DNA of 64,000 nucleotides from Pseudomonas cavernae. GTDB taxonomy: Bacteria > Pseudomonadota > Gammaproteobacteria > Pseudomonadales > Pseudomonadaceae. Below are positions 38,880 to 50,519 of this stretch, one piece after another. A program made the translations under genes and the position numbers. The notes beneath the pieces are model-generated. The model worked only from the letters and a program-made list of their open reading frames with translations, was not told the DNA's origin and searched no databases. Every line of letters starts with the position of its first letter. The stretch's first letter is position 1. The DNA lies in contig NZ_CP032419.1 of the NCBI RefSeq assembly GCF_003595175.1, positions 2,666,001-2,730,000 of the forward strand, written 5' to 3'.

Positions 38880-41150
38880 CTAGACCAGCTCTGCCGTGGT
38901 TTCAAACTCAAAGGACAGCTCGCCGTCCTTCAGGTCGATATGCACCACCCCCCCATGCTCGGCCAACTCACCAAAGAGAATTTCTTCCGCCAGCGGCCGC
39001 TTGATCTTGTCCTGAATCAAGCGCGCCATTGGCCGCGCGCCCATCTGCACGTCATAACCAGCCTCGGCCAGCCAGCCCCGCGCCGTATCGCTGACCTCGA
39101 GAGTGACATGCTTGTCCTCGAGTTGCGCCTGCAATTCGGTGAGGAACTTGTCGACGATACTCTTGATCACCTCATGGCTCAGACGACCGAACTGAATGAT
39201 GGTGTCCAGGCGGTTACGAAACTCCGGAGTGAAGCTCTTCTTGATGACTTCCATCGCATCAGTCGAGTGATCCTGATGGGTAAAGCCGATCGAAGCCCGC
39301 GCCGCGATTTCCGCCCCAGCATTGGTAGTCATAATCAGGATGACATTACGGAAGTCCGCCTTGCGCCCGTTGTTATCGGTCAGGGTACCGTGGTCCATTA
39401 CCTGCAGCAGCAGGTTGAAGACTTCCGGATGCGCCTTCTCGATCTCGTCGAGCAGCAACACGCAATGCGGCATCTTGGTGATCGCCTCGGTCAACAGCCC
39501 ACCCTGGTCAAACCCAACATAGCCGGGAGGCGCGCCGATCAGGCGCGAAACGGTATGCCGCTCCATGTACTCGGACATGTCGAAACGCACCAGCTCGATC
39601 CCCATAGCCTTGGCAAGCTGCCGAGCGGCTTCCGTCTTGCCCACCCCGGTTGGCCCAGCAAAGAGGAAGGAGCCGACTGGTTTATCCGGCGATTTGAGCC
39701 CGGCCCGCGACAGCTTGATCGCCGTGGATAGCGAGTCGATCGCCGCATCTTGGCCAAACACCGTGAGCTTGAGGTCACGCTCCAGGTTGCGCAGCAATTG
39801 CTTGTCTGAGCTGGTGACATTCCTCGGCGGAATTCGGGCGATTTTCGCCACGATATCTTCCACCTGGGCGACGTCGATGCGCGCAGCCCGCTTCTCCAGC
39901 GGCTGCAAGCGCTGGTAAGCGCCGGCCTCGTCGATCACATCGATGGCCTTGTCCGGCATGTGCCGATCATTGATGTAACGAGCGGCCAGTTCGGCGGCGG
40001 CGCGCAGCGCCTCATCGCTGTATTCGATACCATGATGCTGCTCGAAACGCACCTTCAGTCCACGCAGGATGCCGATGGTGTCCTCGACCGAAGGCTCGGT
40101 GACATCCACCTTCTGAAAACGTCGCGCGAGCGCACGATCTTTCTCGAAAATGCCACGGAACTCCTGGAACGTGGTGGAGCCGATGCAGCGGATCTCACCC
40201 GAAGACAGCATCGGCTTGAGCAGGTTGGAAGCATCCATCACCCCGCCAGAAGCAGCGCCTGCGCCGATGATGGTGTGAATCTCGTCGATGAACAGAATGG
40301 CGTGAGGCCGCTTACGCAGCTCATTGAGCAGCGCCTTGAAACGTTTCTCGAAGTCCCCGCGGTATTTAGTACCTGCCAGCAAGGCGCCAAGATCCAGGGA
40401 GTAAACCACGCTGTCGGCCAGCAAGTCCGGAACCTGGCTATCGACAATGCGCTTGGCCAGACCTTCTGCGATGGCGGTTTTACCAACCCCCGCCTCGCCC
40501 ACTAACAGCGGATTATTTTTACGCCGCCGCGCCAGGATTTGCGCAACGCGCTCGACCTCATGCTCACGCCCCACCAGCGGATCGATCCGCCCCTGGCGCG
40601 CGAGGTCGTTAAGGTTGCTGGCATAGGCATCGAGCGGATTGCCGGAGGGCGAAGACTCGCCTCCCTCTTCGTCCTGCATCTCCTGGTCATTCAGGGAATG
40701 ATCGCCATGCCCAGGAACCTTGGAAATGCCATGCGCAATGAAGTTGACCACGTCAATGCGCGCAATGCTCTGCTGCTTGAGCAAGAACACTGCCTGACTT
40801 TCCTGCTCGCTGAAGATTGCCACCAACACATTGGCGCCCGTCACTTCCCGCTTGCCGGAGCTCTGCACGTGAAATACGGCGCGCTGGAGAACCCGCTGAA
40901 ACCCAAGCGTCGGCTGGGTTTCACGATCTTCGTCATGCTGGGGAATCAGCGGCGTTGTGGAGTCGATGAACTCCTGCAGGTCATGCCGCAGCCTGTCTAA
41001 GTTGGCGCCACAAGCGCGCAGCACATTGGCTGCCGCCTCATTATCCAAAAGCGCTAACAAAAGGTGCTCAACCGTCATGAACTCATGACGCTTTGCGCGA
41101 GCCTCTTTGAAAGCCAGATTGAGGGTGACTTCGAGCTCACGGTTTAACAT
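38880..41150 (-). CDS. clpA: ATP-dependent Clp protease ATP-binding subunit ClpA
   Basis: A 756-residue Hsp100 unfoldase. The N-terminal repeat domain ([18 protein letters not shown]) binds ClpS. The first AAA+ has [15 protein letters not shown] near residue 216 and [13 protein letters not shown]; the second has [15 protein letters not shown] near residue 497 and [16 protein letters not shown]. The ClpP-docking loop is visible as ASIGFTHQ near residue 618. Works with ClpP, which is not in this window. It follows clpS by about 30 bp. Confidence 0.97.
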   Translation of the reverse strand: MLNRELEVTLNLAFKEARAKRHEFMTVEHLLLALLDNEAAANVLRACGANLDRLRHDLQEFIDSTTPLIPQHDEDRETQPTLGFQRVLQRAVFHVQSSGKREVTGANVLVAIFSEQESQAVFLLKQQSIARIDVVNFIAHGISKVPGHGDHSLNDQEMQDEEGGESSPSGNPLDAYASNLNDLARQGRIDPLVGREHEVERVAQILARRRKNNPLLVGEAGVGKTAIAEGLAKRIVDSQVPDLLADSVVYSLDLGALLAGTKYRGDFEKRFKALLNELRKRPHAILFIDEIHTIIGAGAASGGVMDASNLLKPMLSSGEIRCIGSTTFQEFRGIFEKDRALARRFQKVDVTEPSVEDTIGILRGLKVRFEQHHGIEYSDEALRAAAELAARYINDRHMPDKAIDVIDEAGAYQRLQPLEKRAARIDVAQVEDIVAKIARIPPRNVTSSDKQLLRNLERDLKLTVFGQDAAIDSLSTAIKLSRAGLKSPDKPVGSFLFAGPTGVGKTEAARQLAKAMGIELVRFDMSEYMERHTVSRLIGAPPGYVGFDQGGLLTEAITKMPHCVLLLDEIEKAHPEVFNLLLQVMDHGTLTDNNGRKADFRNVILIMTTNAGAEIAARASIGFTHQDHSTDAMEVIKKSFTPEFRNRLDTIIQFGRLSHEVIKSIVDKFLTELQAQLEDKHVTLEVSDTARGWLAEAGYDVQMGARPMARLIQDKIKRPLAEEILFGELAEHGGVVHIDLKDGELSFEFETTAELV

Positions 41151-41179
41151 AACTTCACCTCATACCCAAGCGGCCGGAG

Positions 41180-41542
41180 TTAACCGTCCTTCTCGATCTC
41201 ACAGAGTAGCGGATGCTGGCACTCTCTCGCGTACTGGTTGACCTGCATAGCCTTGGTTTCAGCGATGTCGCGGGTAAACACTCCGCACACTGCCCGCCCC
41301 TCTGTATGGACGGCCAGCATGATCTTGGTCGCCAGCTCCCTGTTCAGGTTGAAAAACACCTCGAGCACTTCGACCACAAAATCCATGGGCGTGTAGTCAT
41401 CATTGAATAGGACCACTTTATACATCGGTGGCACCTGCAACTTCGGCTTGGCCTCCTGCACGACTAGGCCGAAAGAATCACCCTCATGTGGCGCAGGATG
41501 ATCCTGATTGAATGTTAGTCGAATCTGGCTGCTTACACGCAT
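41180..41542 (-). CDS. clpS: ClpA adaptor ClpS
   Basis: A 120-residue adaptor handing N-degron substrates to ClpA. The N-degron pocket motif is [20 protein letters not shown] near residues 46-65; His in [19 protein letters not shown] is also conserved. A roughly 40-residue flexible N-terminal extension engages ClpA. Divergent from cspD. Confidence 0.96.
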   Translation of the reverse strand: MRVSSQIRLTFNQDHPAPHEGDSFGLVVQEAKPKLQVPPMYKVVLFNDDYTPMDFVVEVLEVFFNLNRELATKIMLAVHTEGRAVCGVFTRDIAETKAMQVNQYARECQHPLLCEIEKDG

Positions 41543-41767
41543 ATTGGAATGAAAGGTTCGCGGCTGGAGAATGACGATGCTAGACGGACTTTGACCGATT
41601 TCGCAGGTGGTCGCCGTATAGCCTTGACTATCGGCAAAAGGGTGTTACAAACAGTGAATACCCATTTTGGGTATCAGGAGTTCCGCGCCCCATCCAAACC
41701 GGTCATTTCGCGCGGAATCGGGTGGATGATACTCCAGCTATGGAGTCCTTTGCAGAGGGATATCAGC

Positions 41768-42031
41768 ATGCTTAGCGGTAAGGTCAAGTGGTTCAACAAC
41801 GCCAAGGGCTATGGATTTATCCTGGCAGACGGCCGAGATGAGGACCTGTTCGCCCACTACTCGGCGATCCAAATGGAAGGCTACAAGACGCTTAAAGCTG
41901 GCCAACCGGTAAGCTTCGATATCGTTCAAGGCCCCAAGGGACTGCACGCCGTCAACATCAGCACGATTTCTGCATCGGCTGAAGCCCCCGCTACTGCCCC
42001 ACAGACCCAGAGTTCTGCGCTCGAAGCTTAA
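41768..42031 (+). CDS. cspD: Cold-shock-like protein CspD
   Basis: An 87-residue single cold-shock domain. RNP1 KGYGFIL and RNP2 DLFAHYSAI are intact. The chosen start ([17 protein letters not shown]) is normal for the family; the longer open frame is not homologous. The C-terminal Ala/Thr/Ser tail is typical of CspD, which in E. coli inhibits replication in stationary phase. Conserved position opposite clpS. Confidence 0.94.
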   Translation: MLSGKVKWFNNAKGYGFILADGRDEDLFAHYSAIQMEGYKTLKAGQPVSFDIVQGPKGLHAVNISTISASAEAPATAPQTQSSALEA

Positions 42032-42050
42032 GCTCAGTAGCATTTGACAT

Positions 42051-42083
42051 AAAAAAGGCCGGTCAATTTGACCGGCCTTTTTC
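42051..42083. terminator. Bidirectional terminator between cspD and icd
   Basis: AAAAAAGGCCGGTCAATTTG followed by ACCGGCCTTTTTC: a near-perfect stem flanked by A-run and T-run, serving both convergent genes. Confidence 0.9.
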
Positions 42084-42098
42084 TTGCCGCGGATCAGC

Positions 42099-43355
42099 TC
42101 ACATATGAGCGATCATGGCATCCCCGAACTCCGAGCAAGACAGCAGCTTGGCGCCGTCCATCAGGCGCTCGAAGTCGTAGGTCACTGTCTTCGCGGCGAT
42201 AGCGCCATTGGTGCCCTTGATGATCAGGTCGGCAGCTTCGGTCCAGCCCATGTGGCGCAGCATCATCTCAGCAGAGAGAATGACCGACCCCGGGTTGACC
42301 TTGTCCTGGCCAGCATACTTCGGCGCGGTGCCGTGGGTAGCTTCGAACATGGCCACGTTGTCGGACAGGTTAGCGCCCGGAGCGATACCGATACCGCCCA
42401 CTTCCGCCGCCAAGGCATCGGAGAGGTAGTCACCGTTTAGGTTCAGGGTGGCGATTACATCGTATTCGGCCGGACGCAGCAGAATCTGCTGCAGCATGGC
42501 GTCGGCGATGGCATCTTTGACCACGACGGTTTTGCCGGTGTTCGGGTTCTTGAATTGCATCCATGGGCCGCCGTCCAGCAACTCAGCACCGAACTCGTCA
42601 CGGGCAACTTCGTAGCCCCAATCTTTGAAGGCACCTTCGGTGAACTTCATGATGTTGCCTTTGTGCACAATGGTCAGCGAGTCGCGGTTGTTATCGACGA
42701 CGTACTGCAGAGCCTTGCGTACCAGGCGCTGGGTACCTTGCTTGGAAACCGGCTTGATGCCGATACCGCAATCCTGATCGAAACGGATCTTAGTGACACC
42801 CATCTCTTCTTTCAGGAACTTGATAACCTTAGTCGCTTCAGGCGAACCGGCCTTCCATTCGATTCCGGCATAAATATCTTCGGAGTTTTCACGGAAGATG
42901 GTCATGTCGACGTCGCCTGGCTTCTTGACCGGGCTGGGCACGCCTTCGAACCAGCGCACCGGGCGCAGGCAGACATACAGATCGAGTTCCTGACGCAGGG
43001 CTACGTTCAGCGAACGGATACCACCACCGACCGGAGTGGTCAGCGGACCCTTGATGGAAACAACGTAATCGCGCACGGCCTCCAGGGTTTCTTTCGGCAG
43101 CCAGGTGTCCTGGTCGTAGACTTTGGTGGCTTTCTCACCAGCGTAAACTTCCATCCAGGCGATTTTGCGCTCACCGTTATAGGCTTTCTGTACGGCCGCA
43201 TCGACGACCTTGATCATCACCGGACTGATGTCGGCACCGATGCCATCGCCCTCGATGAACGGGATGATCGGGTTGTTCGGTACATTCAGGGACATGTCGG
43301 CATTGACGGTGATTTTGTCACCGGTTGCTGGCACCTGGATCTTTTGGTATCCCAT
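42099..43355 (-). CDS. icd: Isocitrate dehydrogenase (NADP+)
   Basis: A 418-residue homodimeric TCA-cycle enzyme. The substrate and phosphorylation loop [20 protein letters not shown] includes the Ser that AceK phosphorylates in E. coli. Other motifs are [40 protein letters not shown] and [20 protein letters not shown]. Length equals E. coli Icd plus two residues. The neighbouring monomeric isocitrate dehydrogenase (idh) found next to icd in P. aeruginosa is absent here. Two TGTAG-type palindromes lie upstream. Confidence 0.96.
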   Translation of the reverse strand: MGYQKIQVPATGDKITVNADMSLNVPNNPIIPFIEGDGIGADISPVMIKVVDAAVQKAYNGERKIAWMEVYAGEKATKVYDQDTWLPKETLEAVRDYVVSIKGPLTTPVGGGIRSLNVALRQELDLYVCLRPVRWFEGVPSPVKKPGDVDMTIFRENSEDIYAGIEWKAGSPEATKVIKFLKEEMGVTKIRFDQDCGIGIKPVSKQGTQRLVRKALQYVVDNNRDSLTIVHKGNIMKFTEGAFKDWGYEVARDEFGAELLDGGPWMQFKNPNTGKTVVVKDAIADAMLQQILLRPAEYDVIATLNLNGDYLSDALAAEVGGIGIAPGANLSDNVAMFEATHGTAPKYAGQDKVNPGSVILSAEMMLRHMGWTEAADLIIKGTNGAIAAKTVTYDFERLMDGAKLLSCSEFGDAMIAHM

Positions 43356-43444
43356 GCTGGACTCCGTAGCTCGTGTGGTCTGACATCCCGCCGCGCGGAT
43401 GGCGCGGCAGCTGGATCTTGGGTCTCGGAAAGGCGGGTCATTCT

Positions 43445-43459
43445 TGTAGTTTTTCTACA
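43445..43459. promoter_or_regulatory. TGTAG-N5-CTACA palindrome upstream of icd
   Basis: TGTAGTTTTTCTACA, 90 bp before the icd start. It shares TGTAG/CTACA half-sites with the larger palindrome at 43532-43560. A repressor site for icd is plausible. Confidence 0.5.
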
Positions 43460-43531
43460 GAAAGTCACGCACTTTTCCATCTATCAGCGCGGCGAATTAC
43501 TGCTCAGAGCCATATAAAACCAGCCTTTTAT

Positions 43532-43560
43532 GCGCTCTTGTAGTAAGACTACAAGAGCGC
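43532..43560. promoter_or_regulatory. Perfect 29-bp palindrome between icd and the NUDIX gene
   Basis: Arms GCGCTCTTGTAG and CTACAAGAGCGC are perfectly complementary around TAAGA. It has no T-run, so it is unlikely to be a terminator. Its inner part TGTAGTAAGACTACA repeats the TGTAG-N5-CTACA motif seen nearer icd. It is 119 bp from the NUDIX start and 177 bp from icd. Confidence 0.55.
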
Positions 43561-43678
43561 TACAAAACCCGCCGAACAAGGCCGCAATTTATCCTAGCAG
43601 CTCATCACTCGCGCACCCTGACTCGCCGCCTGTTGCCGCGCTGGCTAATATGCGCCTCCCGAACGAGAGGACTCCATA

Positions 43679-44125
43679 ATGCGCTTCACCCCTCATGTTA
43701 CCGTCGCCACTGTGATTGAGAGCGAAGGCCGCTTCCTGCTGGTCGAGGAGATGGCGGGCGGCCGTGCCGTATTTAATCAGCCTGCCGGCCACTTGGAAGC
43801 CGACGAAAGTCTGATTGAGGCCGCCTTACGCGAGACGCTGGAAGAAACCGGCTGGGACGTCGAGCTGACGGCAGTCACCGGCATCTACCTGTATACCGCC
43901 GTCAGCAATGGCGTGACCTACCAGCGCGTCTGCTTCTCCGGCAGACCGCTGCAGCAACGGCCCAATCACTCGCTCGACGAGGGCATCCTTGGCCCACGCT
44001 GGCTGAGCCGAGCGGAGCTGGCCGCACAACCTGAACGCTGGCGTAGCGAGTTGGTTCTGCGCTGCATCGACGACTATCTCGGCGGCGAACGTTTTCCGCT
44101 GAGCCTGATCCGCATGCCTGCTTGA
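43679..44125 (+). CDS. NUDIX hydrolase (NudJ-like)
   Basis: A 148-residue NUDIX protein starting MRFTPHVTVATVIESEGRFL. The full Nudix box is present: GHLEADESLIEAALRETLEE, then TGW, near residues 38-60. NudJ-type enzymes hydrolyse thiamine pyrophosphates and nucleoside triphosphates. It precedes mnmA by 66 bp on the same strand, as in E. coli (nudJ-mnmA-hflD-purB). Confidence 0.9.
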   Translation: MRFTPHVTVATVIESEGRFLLVEEMAGGRAVFNQPAGHLEADESLIEAALRETLEETGWDVELTAVTGIYLYTAVSNGVTYQRVCFSGRPLQQRPNHSLDEGILGPRWLSRAELAAQPERWRSELVLRCIDDYLGGERFPLSLIRMPA

Positions 44126-44191
44126 ATCGCCTTGGCAGCCTGGCTGCTGATAGAATTCCATCCTTCACCCGAGCCAAGCCTCCGTATCGCC

Positions 44192-45322
44192 ATGTCTGAT
44201 CCAGTCCGCAATGCAACTCCACAGCGCGTCATCGTCGGCATGTCCGGTGGCGTTGATTCCTCCGTGTCCGCCCTTCTGTTGATGCAGCAGGGCTACCAGG
44301 TGGAAGGCCTGTTCATGAAGAACTGGGAAGAGGACGACGGCACCGAATACTGCACCGCCATGGATGATCTGGCCGACGCCCAGGCGGTCTGCGACAAGCT
44401 CGGGATCAAACTGCACACCGCCAATTTCGCGGCGGAATATTGGGATAACGTGTTCGAGCACTTTCTCACCGAATACAAGGCCGGCCGCACGCCGAACCCA
44501 GACATCCTCTGCAACCGCGAAATCAAGTTCAAAGCCTTCCTCGACTACGCCTTGACCCTCGGCGCCGACCTCATCGCTACCGGTCATTATGTGCGCCGCC
44601 GCGATAGCGACGGGCGCACCGAACTGCTCAAGGGCCTCGACCCGAACAAGGATCAGAGCTACTTCCTCCACGCCGTGGGCGGCGAGCAGATTGCCAAGAC
44701 CCTGTTTCCGGTTGGCGAACTGGAAAAGCCCGCGGTCCGCGTCATCGCCGAGCAATACGAACTGGCCACGGCGAAGAAGAAAGACTCTACCGGCATCTGC
44801 TTTATCGGCGAGCGCCGTTTCAGCGACTTCCTCAAACAATACCTGCCAGCCCAACCGGGCAACATCGAAACCACCGAAGGCCAGGTGATTGGCCGCCATC
44901 ATGGCTTGATGTACCACACCATCGGCCAGCGCCAAGGCCTGGGTATTGGCGGTCTGAAGGATGCCGGCGAAGAGCCCTGGTACGTATTGAGCAAAGTCCT
45001 TGAGCGCAATGTCCTGATTGTCGGCCAGAGCAACGACCATCCCTGGCTGTTCTCCCGCGCCCTGCTGTGTTCAGAGATCTACTGGGTCAATCCCATCGAC
45101 CTGAGCCAGCCGCGCCAGTTGAACGCCAAGGTGCGTTATCGCCAGAGCGACCAGGCCTGCACCCTGGAAAGAACCGCCAGCGGCTACCGCGCGACATTCG
45201 CCCAGCCGCAACGGGCGGTGACGCCCGGCCAATCGGTGGTGTTCTACGACGGCGCGGTTTGCCTGGGCGGCGGCGTGATCGAAACCGCCGAGCCCTGGAA
45301 CAGCAAGGATCCGCACCCATGA
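44192..45322 (+). CDS. mnmA: tRNA-specific 2-thiouridylase
   Basis: A 376-residue enzyme putting sulfur on U34 of tRNA-Lys/Glu/Gln, using ATP and sulfur from TusE. P-loop [15 protein letters not shown] near residue 15; catalytic Cys in [11 protein letters not shown] (about residue 105) and [15 protein letters not shown] (about residue 201). The start at 44192 ([13 protein letters not shown]) is chosen over the TTG upstream. It overlaps hflD by 4 bp. Confidence 0.96.
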   Translation: MSDPVRNATPQRVIVGMSGGVDSSVSALLLMQQGYQVEGLFMKNWEEDDGTEYCTAMDDLADAQAVCDKLGIKLHTANFAAEYWDNVFEHFLTEYKAGRTPNPDILCNREIKFKAFLDYALTLGADLIATGHYVRRRDSDGRTELLKGLDPNKDQSYFLHAVGGEQIAKTLFPVGELEKPAVRVIAEQYELATAKKKDSTGICFIGERRFSDFLKQYLPAQPGNIETTEGQVIGRHHGLMYHTIGQRQGLGIGGLKDAGEEPWYVLSKVLERNVLIVGQSNDHPWLFSRALLCSEIYWVNPIDLSQPRQLNAKVRYRQSDQACTLERTASGYRATFAQPQRAVTPGQSVVFYDGAVCLGGGVIETAEPWNSKDPHP

Positions 45323-45939
45323 CGCCAATGCAGGAACAACTGGTGGCCCTCGGCGCGGTCTTTGAGGCGGCAGTCCTGGTCGACAAAATCGCCCGCACCG
45401 GCCAGATCAGTGAAGCCCCGCTGGGCTGCATGCTCGGTAGCCTGCTGATACGCAACCCCGAGAACACGTTGGAAATCTACGGTGGGGACGATCTCAATCT
45501 GCGTGATGGCTACCGCGCTCTGGCCGGCGCCCTCGAGCGCGAGCCGGCCAGCCTGCAGCGCGAACCACTGCGCTATGCCCTCGCCCTGCTCGGCCTGGAG
45601 CGCCAGTTGGCCAAGCGCGATGACATGCTGCACGTCATCGGCAGTCGCCTCGATCAGATTCAGCAGCAGGTGCAGCATTTCAGCTTGACCCACGAAAACG
45701 TCGTGGCGAGTTGCGCCAGCCTTTATCAGGACACCTTGAGTACCTTTCGTCAGCGCATTCAGGTGCAAGGCGACATGCGCAACCTGCAGCAGCCAAACAA
45801 CGCCGCAAAAATCCGCGCCCTGCTGCTAACCGGCATCCGCTCGGCTCGTCTGTGGCGCCAGCTGGGAGGCCATCGCTGGCAGCTGGTTTTCAGTCGCCGC
45901 AAGATGCTCGCCGAGCTGTACCCGCTGATGCGCGGCTGA
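45319..45939 (+). CDS. hflD: High-frequency lysogenization protein HflD homologue
   Basis: A 206-residue mostly helical, membrane-associated protein starting [20 protein letters not shown]. Conserved phrase [11 protein letters not shown] and [20 protein letters not shown]. In E. coli it sequesters phage lambda CII; its native function is unclear. It overlaps mnmA (ATGA) and precedes purB, the conserved order. Confidence 0.92.
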   Translation: MTPMQEQLVALGAVFEAAVLVDKIARTGQISEAPLGCMLGSLLIRNPENTLEIYGGDDLNLRDGYRALAGALEREPASLQREPLRYALALLGLERQLAKRDDMLHVIGSRLDQIQQQVQHFSLTHENVVASCASLYQDTLSTFRQRIQVQGDMRNLQQPNNAAKIRALLLTGIRSARLWRQLGGHRWQLVFSRRKMLAELYPLMRG

Positions 45940-45970
45940 CCCCGGCCATCGGCGCAAGACACGACGCTAA

Positions 45971-47422
<1,452 letters not shown>

Positions 47423-47440
47423 CAGCCCCCTCTTTTTTGC

Positions 47441-47466
47441 ACGCCCGGCTGTGCCGGGCGTTTTTA
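47441..47466 (+). terminator. Terminator after purB
   Basis: ACGCCCGGC-TGT-GCCGGGCGTTTTTA: strong stem and T-run. Confidence 0.92.
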
Positions 47467-47482
47467 TTTCAAAGGCTTAACT

Positions 47483-48649
47483 ATGAATCCTGATACTCCT
47501 CTTCAACTTCTGGGCGGCCTGACTGCACGTGAATTCCTCCGCGATTACTGGCAGAAGAAACCCCTGCTGATCCGCCAGGCACTGCCAGGGTTCGAAAGCC
47601 CGATCTCCGCCGATGAGCTGGCGGGGTTGTCGCTGGAAGAGGAGGTCGAATCACGCCTGGTCATCGAGCACGGCGTGCGCCCCTGGGAGCTGCGCCGCGG
47701 CCCCTTCGGCGAAGACGACTTCAAGAACCTGCCGGAACGCGACTGGACCCTGTTGGTGCAGGCCGTCGATCAGTTCGTGCCTGAAGTCGCCGAACTGCTG
47801 CAGCACTTCCGCTTCCTACCCAGCTGGCGCATCGATGACGTGATGATCAGCTTCGCTGCGCCTGGCGGCAGCGTCGGGCCGCACTTCGACAACTATGATG
47901 TCTTCCTGCTCCAGGCCCAGGGCCAACGGCGCTGGAAGATTGGCCAGACGTGCGACTCTGACAGCGAACTACTGGAGCACGCCGACCTGCGCATCCTGGC
48001 CAACTTCGAGCAGAGCGATGAATGGGTGCTGGAGCCTGGCGACATGCTCTATCTGCCGCCGCGCGTGGCGCATTTCGGTACCGCCGAGAACGATTGCCTG
48101 ACCTATTCCGTAGGCTTCCGCGCGCCCAGCGCAGCCGAAGTACTGACCCATTTCACCGACTTCCTCAGCCAATTCCTGCCTGACGAAGAGCGTTACAGCG
48201 ATGCCGGCATCGCGCCGACCAACGACCCGCACCAGATCCAGCACGATGCACTCGAGCGCCTCAAGGCGCTGCTGGCCGAACACATGGGTGACGAACGTCT
48301 ATTGTTGACCTGGTTTGGTCAGTTCATGACCGAGCCACGCTATCCCGAGTTGGTGGCTGGCGCCGAACTTGGCGAAGAAGACTTCCTAGCCAGCCTGGAA
48401 GACGGCGCCGTGCTGATCCGCAACCCAAGCGCGCGCCTGGCCTGGTCCGAGGTGAACGAAGATCTGCTGCTGTTCGCCAGCGGCCAGAGCCGCCTGCTGC
48501 CGGGCAACCTGCGCGAACTGCTGAAACTGATCTGCGCCGCCGACGCCTTACATCTCGACAATCTCGGCCGATGGCTAGCCGACGACGAGGGGCGTAAGCT
48601 GCTGGTGGAACTTATCAAGCAAGGAAGTCTGGAGTTTACTGATGAATAA
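47483..48649 (+). CDS. roxA: Ribosomal protein uL16 arginine hydroxylase (RoxA/YcfD)
   Basis: A 388-residue JmjC/cupin 2-oxoglutarate oxygenase hydroxylating an Arg of ribosomal protein L16. The iron site reads GPHFDNYDVFLLQAQGQRRW, with HxD near residues 134-136 and the second His in RVAHFGTAEND. A C-terminal winged-helix region follows. Directly after purB, as in other pseudomonads. It overlaps the next gene by 8 bp. Confidence 0.9.
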   Translation: MNPDTPLQLLGGLTAREFLRDYWQKKPLLIRQALPGFESPISADELAGLSLEEEVESRLVIEHGVRPWELRRGPFGEDDFKNLPERDWTLLVQAVDQFVPEVAELLQHFRFLPSWRIDDVMISFAAPGGSVGPHFDNYDVFLLQAQGQRRWKIGQTCDSDSELLEHADLRILANFEQSDEWVLEPGDMLYLPPRVAHFGTAENDCLTYSVGFRAPSAAEVLTHFTDFLSQFLPDEERYSDAGIAPTNDPHQIQHDALERLKALLAEHMGDERLLLTWFGQFMTEPRYPELVAGAELGEEDFLASLEDGAVLIRNPSARLAWSEVNEDLLLFASGQSRLLPGNLRELLKLICAADALHLDNLGRWLADDEGRKLLVELIKQGSLEFTDE

Positions 48650-49067
48650 CCTGCATGTCCGCGTCGCCGATTGGCAGAAAGACAACGCCGATCTGCGCCG
48701 AATTCGCGAGACGGTCTTTATTGCCGAGCAGGCAGTGCCGCCAGAGCTTGAATGGGATGCCGAAGACCCTCATGCCGTACACTTCCTGGCCCTCGACGGC
48801 GACTACGCGATAGGCGCCGCGCGCCTGCTGCCCGACGGCCATATCGGCCGCGTGTCGGTTCTCAAGGATTGGCGCGGACTGAAGGTCGGCGAGGCGCTGG
48901 TAACCGCTGCAATCAAGGAGGCCGAACGGCGTGGCCTGACCCGGCAAATGCTCAGCGCCCAGGTGCATGCGACCCCCTTCTACGAGCGCCTGGGCTTTGC
49001 CGTGGTCAGCGGCGAGTTCCTCGACGCCGGCATTCCCCACGTCGATATGGTGCGCCAAAGCCGCTGA
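48642..49067 (+). CDS. GNAT-family acetyltransferase
   Basis: A 141-residue ElaA/GNAT-like protein. RRIRETVFIAEQAVPPELEW at the start and acetyl-CoA loop GRVSVLKDWRGLKVGEALVT (R/Q-x-x-G-x-G/A type), then FYERLGFAVVSGEFLDAGIP. Substrate unknown. It overlaps roxA and is 7 bp before the next gene, in one operon. Confidence 0.85.
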   Translation: MNNLHVRVADWQKDNADLRRIRETVFIAEQAVPPELEWDAEDPHAVHFLALDGDYAIGAARLLPDGHIGRVSVLKDWRGLKVGEALVTAAIKEAERRGLTRQMLSAQVHATPFYERLGFAVVSGEFLDAGIPHVDMVRQSR

Positions 49068-49074
49068 GGTCAGG

Positions 49075-49713
49075 ATGAACGACGACAACGCCCCGTCACC
49101 TGAAGCGAACGCCGAGCCAGTGGAACTGCCGGCCATTGAGTTTCAGTCACCGGGGCGTTACGTCGTGCACAACCCGCCCAGCCCGCAAACTGAACCGCAG
49201 CCCTGGGAGCCGGCCCCGTTCATGCTTGGCAGGCACCAGCCCCTGGAGCACTTCAGCCAACCCGCCGACGCCCGTGCCCATGCCCTGGCGCTCCTGCAGC
49301 AGGCGCAACGCAGCCTGTGCCTGTACAGTCCGGACCTCGAAGCCTGGCTGTACAACCACAGCAGCGTGCAGGATGCCTGCACCCACTTCTTGCTGGCCAA
49401 CCCGAAGAATCGCCTGCGGATTCTCCTGCGTGATACCACCCGCGCGACCAGAGAGGGGCACCGCTTGCTCAACCTTGCGCGCCGCCTGCCGAGCAACCTG
49501 CAGATCCGCAAACTGCATCCCGATCACCCCAGCGAAGAGGTCGCTTTTCTGCTGGCGGACGGCCGGGGCCTGTTGCTGCGCCCCGAACCCGAACAACCCG
49601 CCGGCTATGCCTTGTATAACGACCCCGGCCGGGTGCGCCAGCACCAGGCGCAATTCAACCAAGCCTGGGACCTGAGCATCACCGATCCCGATTTGCGGAG
49701 CTTTCTGCTATGA
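49075..49713 (+). CDS. Conserved Pseudomonas protein of unknown function (PLD-like fold?)
   Basis: A 212-residue cytoplasmic protein. After a disordered N-terminus rich in Pro/Glu, there is a domain with LALLQQAQRSLCLYSPDLEA and RLRILLRDTTRATREGHRLL. That resembles one half of a phospholipase-D-like fold, but it has no HKD motif, so it is probably not an active PLD. I recall it as DUF7931-like. The start at 49075 follows AGGT of the preceding gene's end. It overlaps the next gene by 4 bp. Confidence 0.65.
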   Translation: MNDDNAPSPEANAEPVELPAIEFQSPGRYVVHNPPSPQTEPQPWEPAPFMLGRHQPLEHFSQPADARAHALALLQQAQRSLCLYSPDLEAWLYNHSSVQDACTHFLLANPKNRLRILLRDTTRATREGHRLLNLARRLPSNLQIRKLHPDHPSEEVAFLLADGRGLLLRPEPEQPAGYALYNDPGRVRQHQAQFNQAWDLSITDPDLRSFLL

Positions 49714-50519
49714 ACCTGCGCGCCTCGCTTGCTGCCCTTCTGCTGGTCTGTTGCCAGCCACTACTCGCCGCCACCGAGGTAATCCCGCTCAACTACCGCA
49801 CCGCCGAAGATGTGCTACCGGTCGTACAGTCGGTACTGGGCAACGAGGGGCGCGTGAGCCCCTATGGCAACCAGCTGATCGTCAATGCCTCACCGGCGAA
49901 GATTCAGGAGCTCCGTGACCTGCTCAATCAGCTGGACACCCAACCCAGACGCCTGCTGATCAGTGTCGACACGTCCGACGCCAGCCACATGAATGACCGT
50001 GGTTACGCGGTGAATGGCTCGGCCAGCGCTGGCAACGTGGAAATCCAGGCCGGCCGCGGCGAGGTCGGCGGCCGCGATCAGGTACGCATCATCCGCAACA
50101 GCACCGCCAGCCGTGGCGGTGGCACCCAGCAAGTACAAGCGACCGAGGGCTACCCGGCGCTGATCCAGGTCGGCCAGAGCGTGCCGCTCACCACCACTAG
50201 CGTCGACCCGTACGGCGGCGCCTACAACGACACCCGATACCGCGATGTCACCCGCGGCTTCTACGTGACCGCCAGCCTCACCGGCGACATCGTCCACGTC
50301 AGCATCAGCAGCAACAACGACCGCCTCAGCCAGACCCAACCTGGCGCCATCAACGTGCAGAGCACTGACACCCGGGTCAGCGGCCGTCTTGGCGAGTGGA
50401 TAACCATTGGCGAAGTCAATGAGAGCAGCCAAGCCGATCAAGGCGGCTTTCTTCAGCACCGTTCGACTCAGGGGCGTGACGATATGACCTTACGCCTCAA
50501 GGTCGAAGCCCTGGACTGA
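49710..50519 (+). CDS. Stand-alone secretin N-domain protein, exported
   Basis: A 269-residue exported protein: signal peptide (NLRASLAALLLVCCQPLLA), then a secretin N1/NolW-type module (EVIPLNYRTAEDVLPVVQSV, NQLIVNASPAKIQELRDLLN, QLDTQPRRLLISVDTS), and a beta-rich C-terminal region with PALIQVGQSVPLTTTSVDP. It lacks the pore-forming secretin gate, so it is not a channel. No pilus or T2SS gene is nearby. Function unknown; a periplasmic partner of a secretin is one possibility. Confidence 0.7.
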   Translation: MNLRASLAALLLVCCQPLLAATEVIPLNYRTAEDVLPVVQSVLGNEGRVSPYGNQLIVNASPAKIQELRDLLNQLDTQPRRLLISVDTSDASHMNDRGYAVNGSASAGNVEIQAGRGEVGGRDQVRIIRNSTASRGGGTQQVQATEGYPALIQVGQSVPLTTTSVDPYGGAYNDTRYRDVTRGFYVTASLTGDIVHVSISSNNDRLSQTQPGAINVQSTDTRVSGRLGEWITIGEVNESSQADQGGFLQHRSTQGRDDMTLRLKVEALD

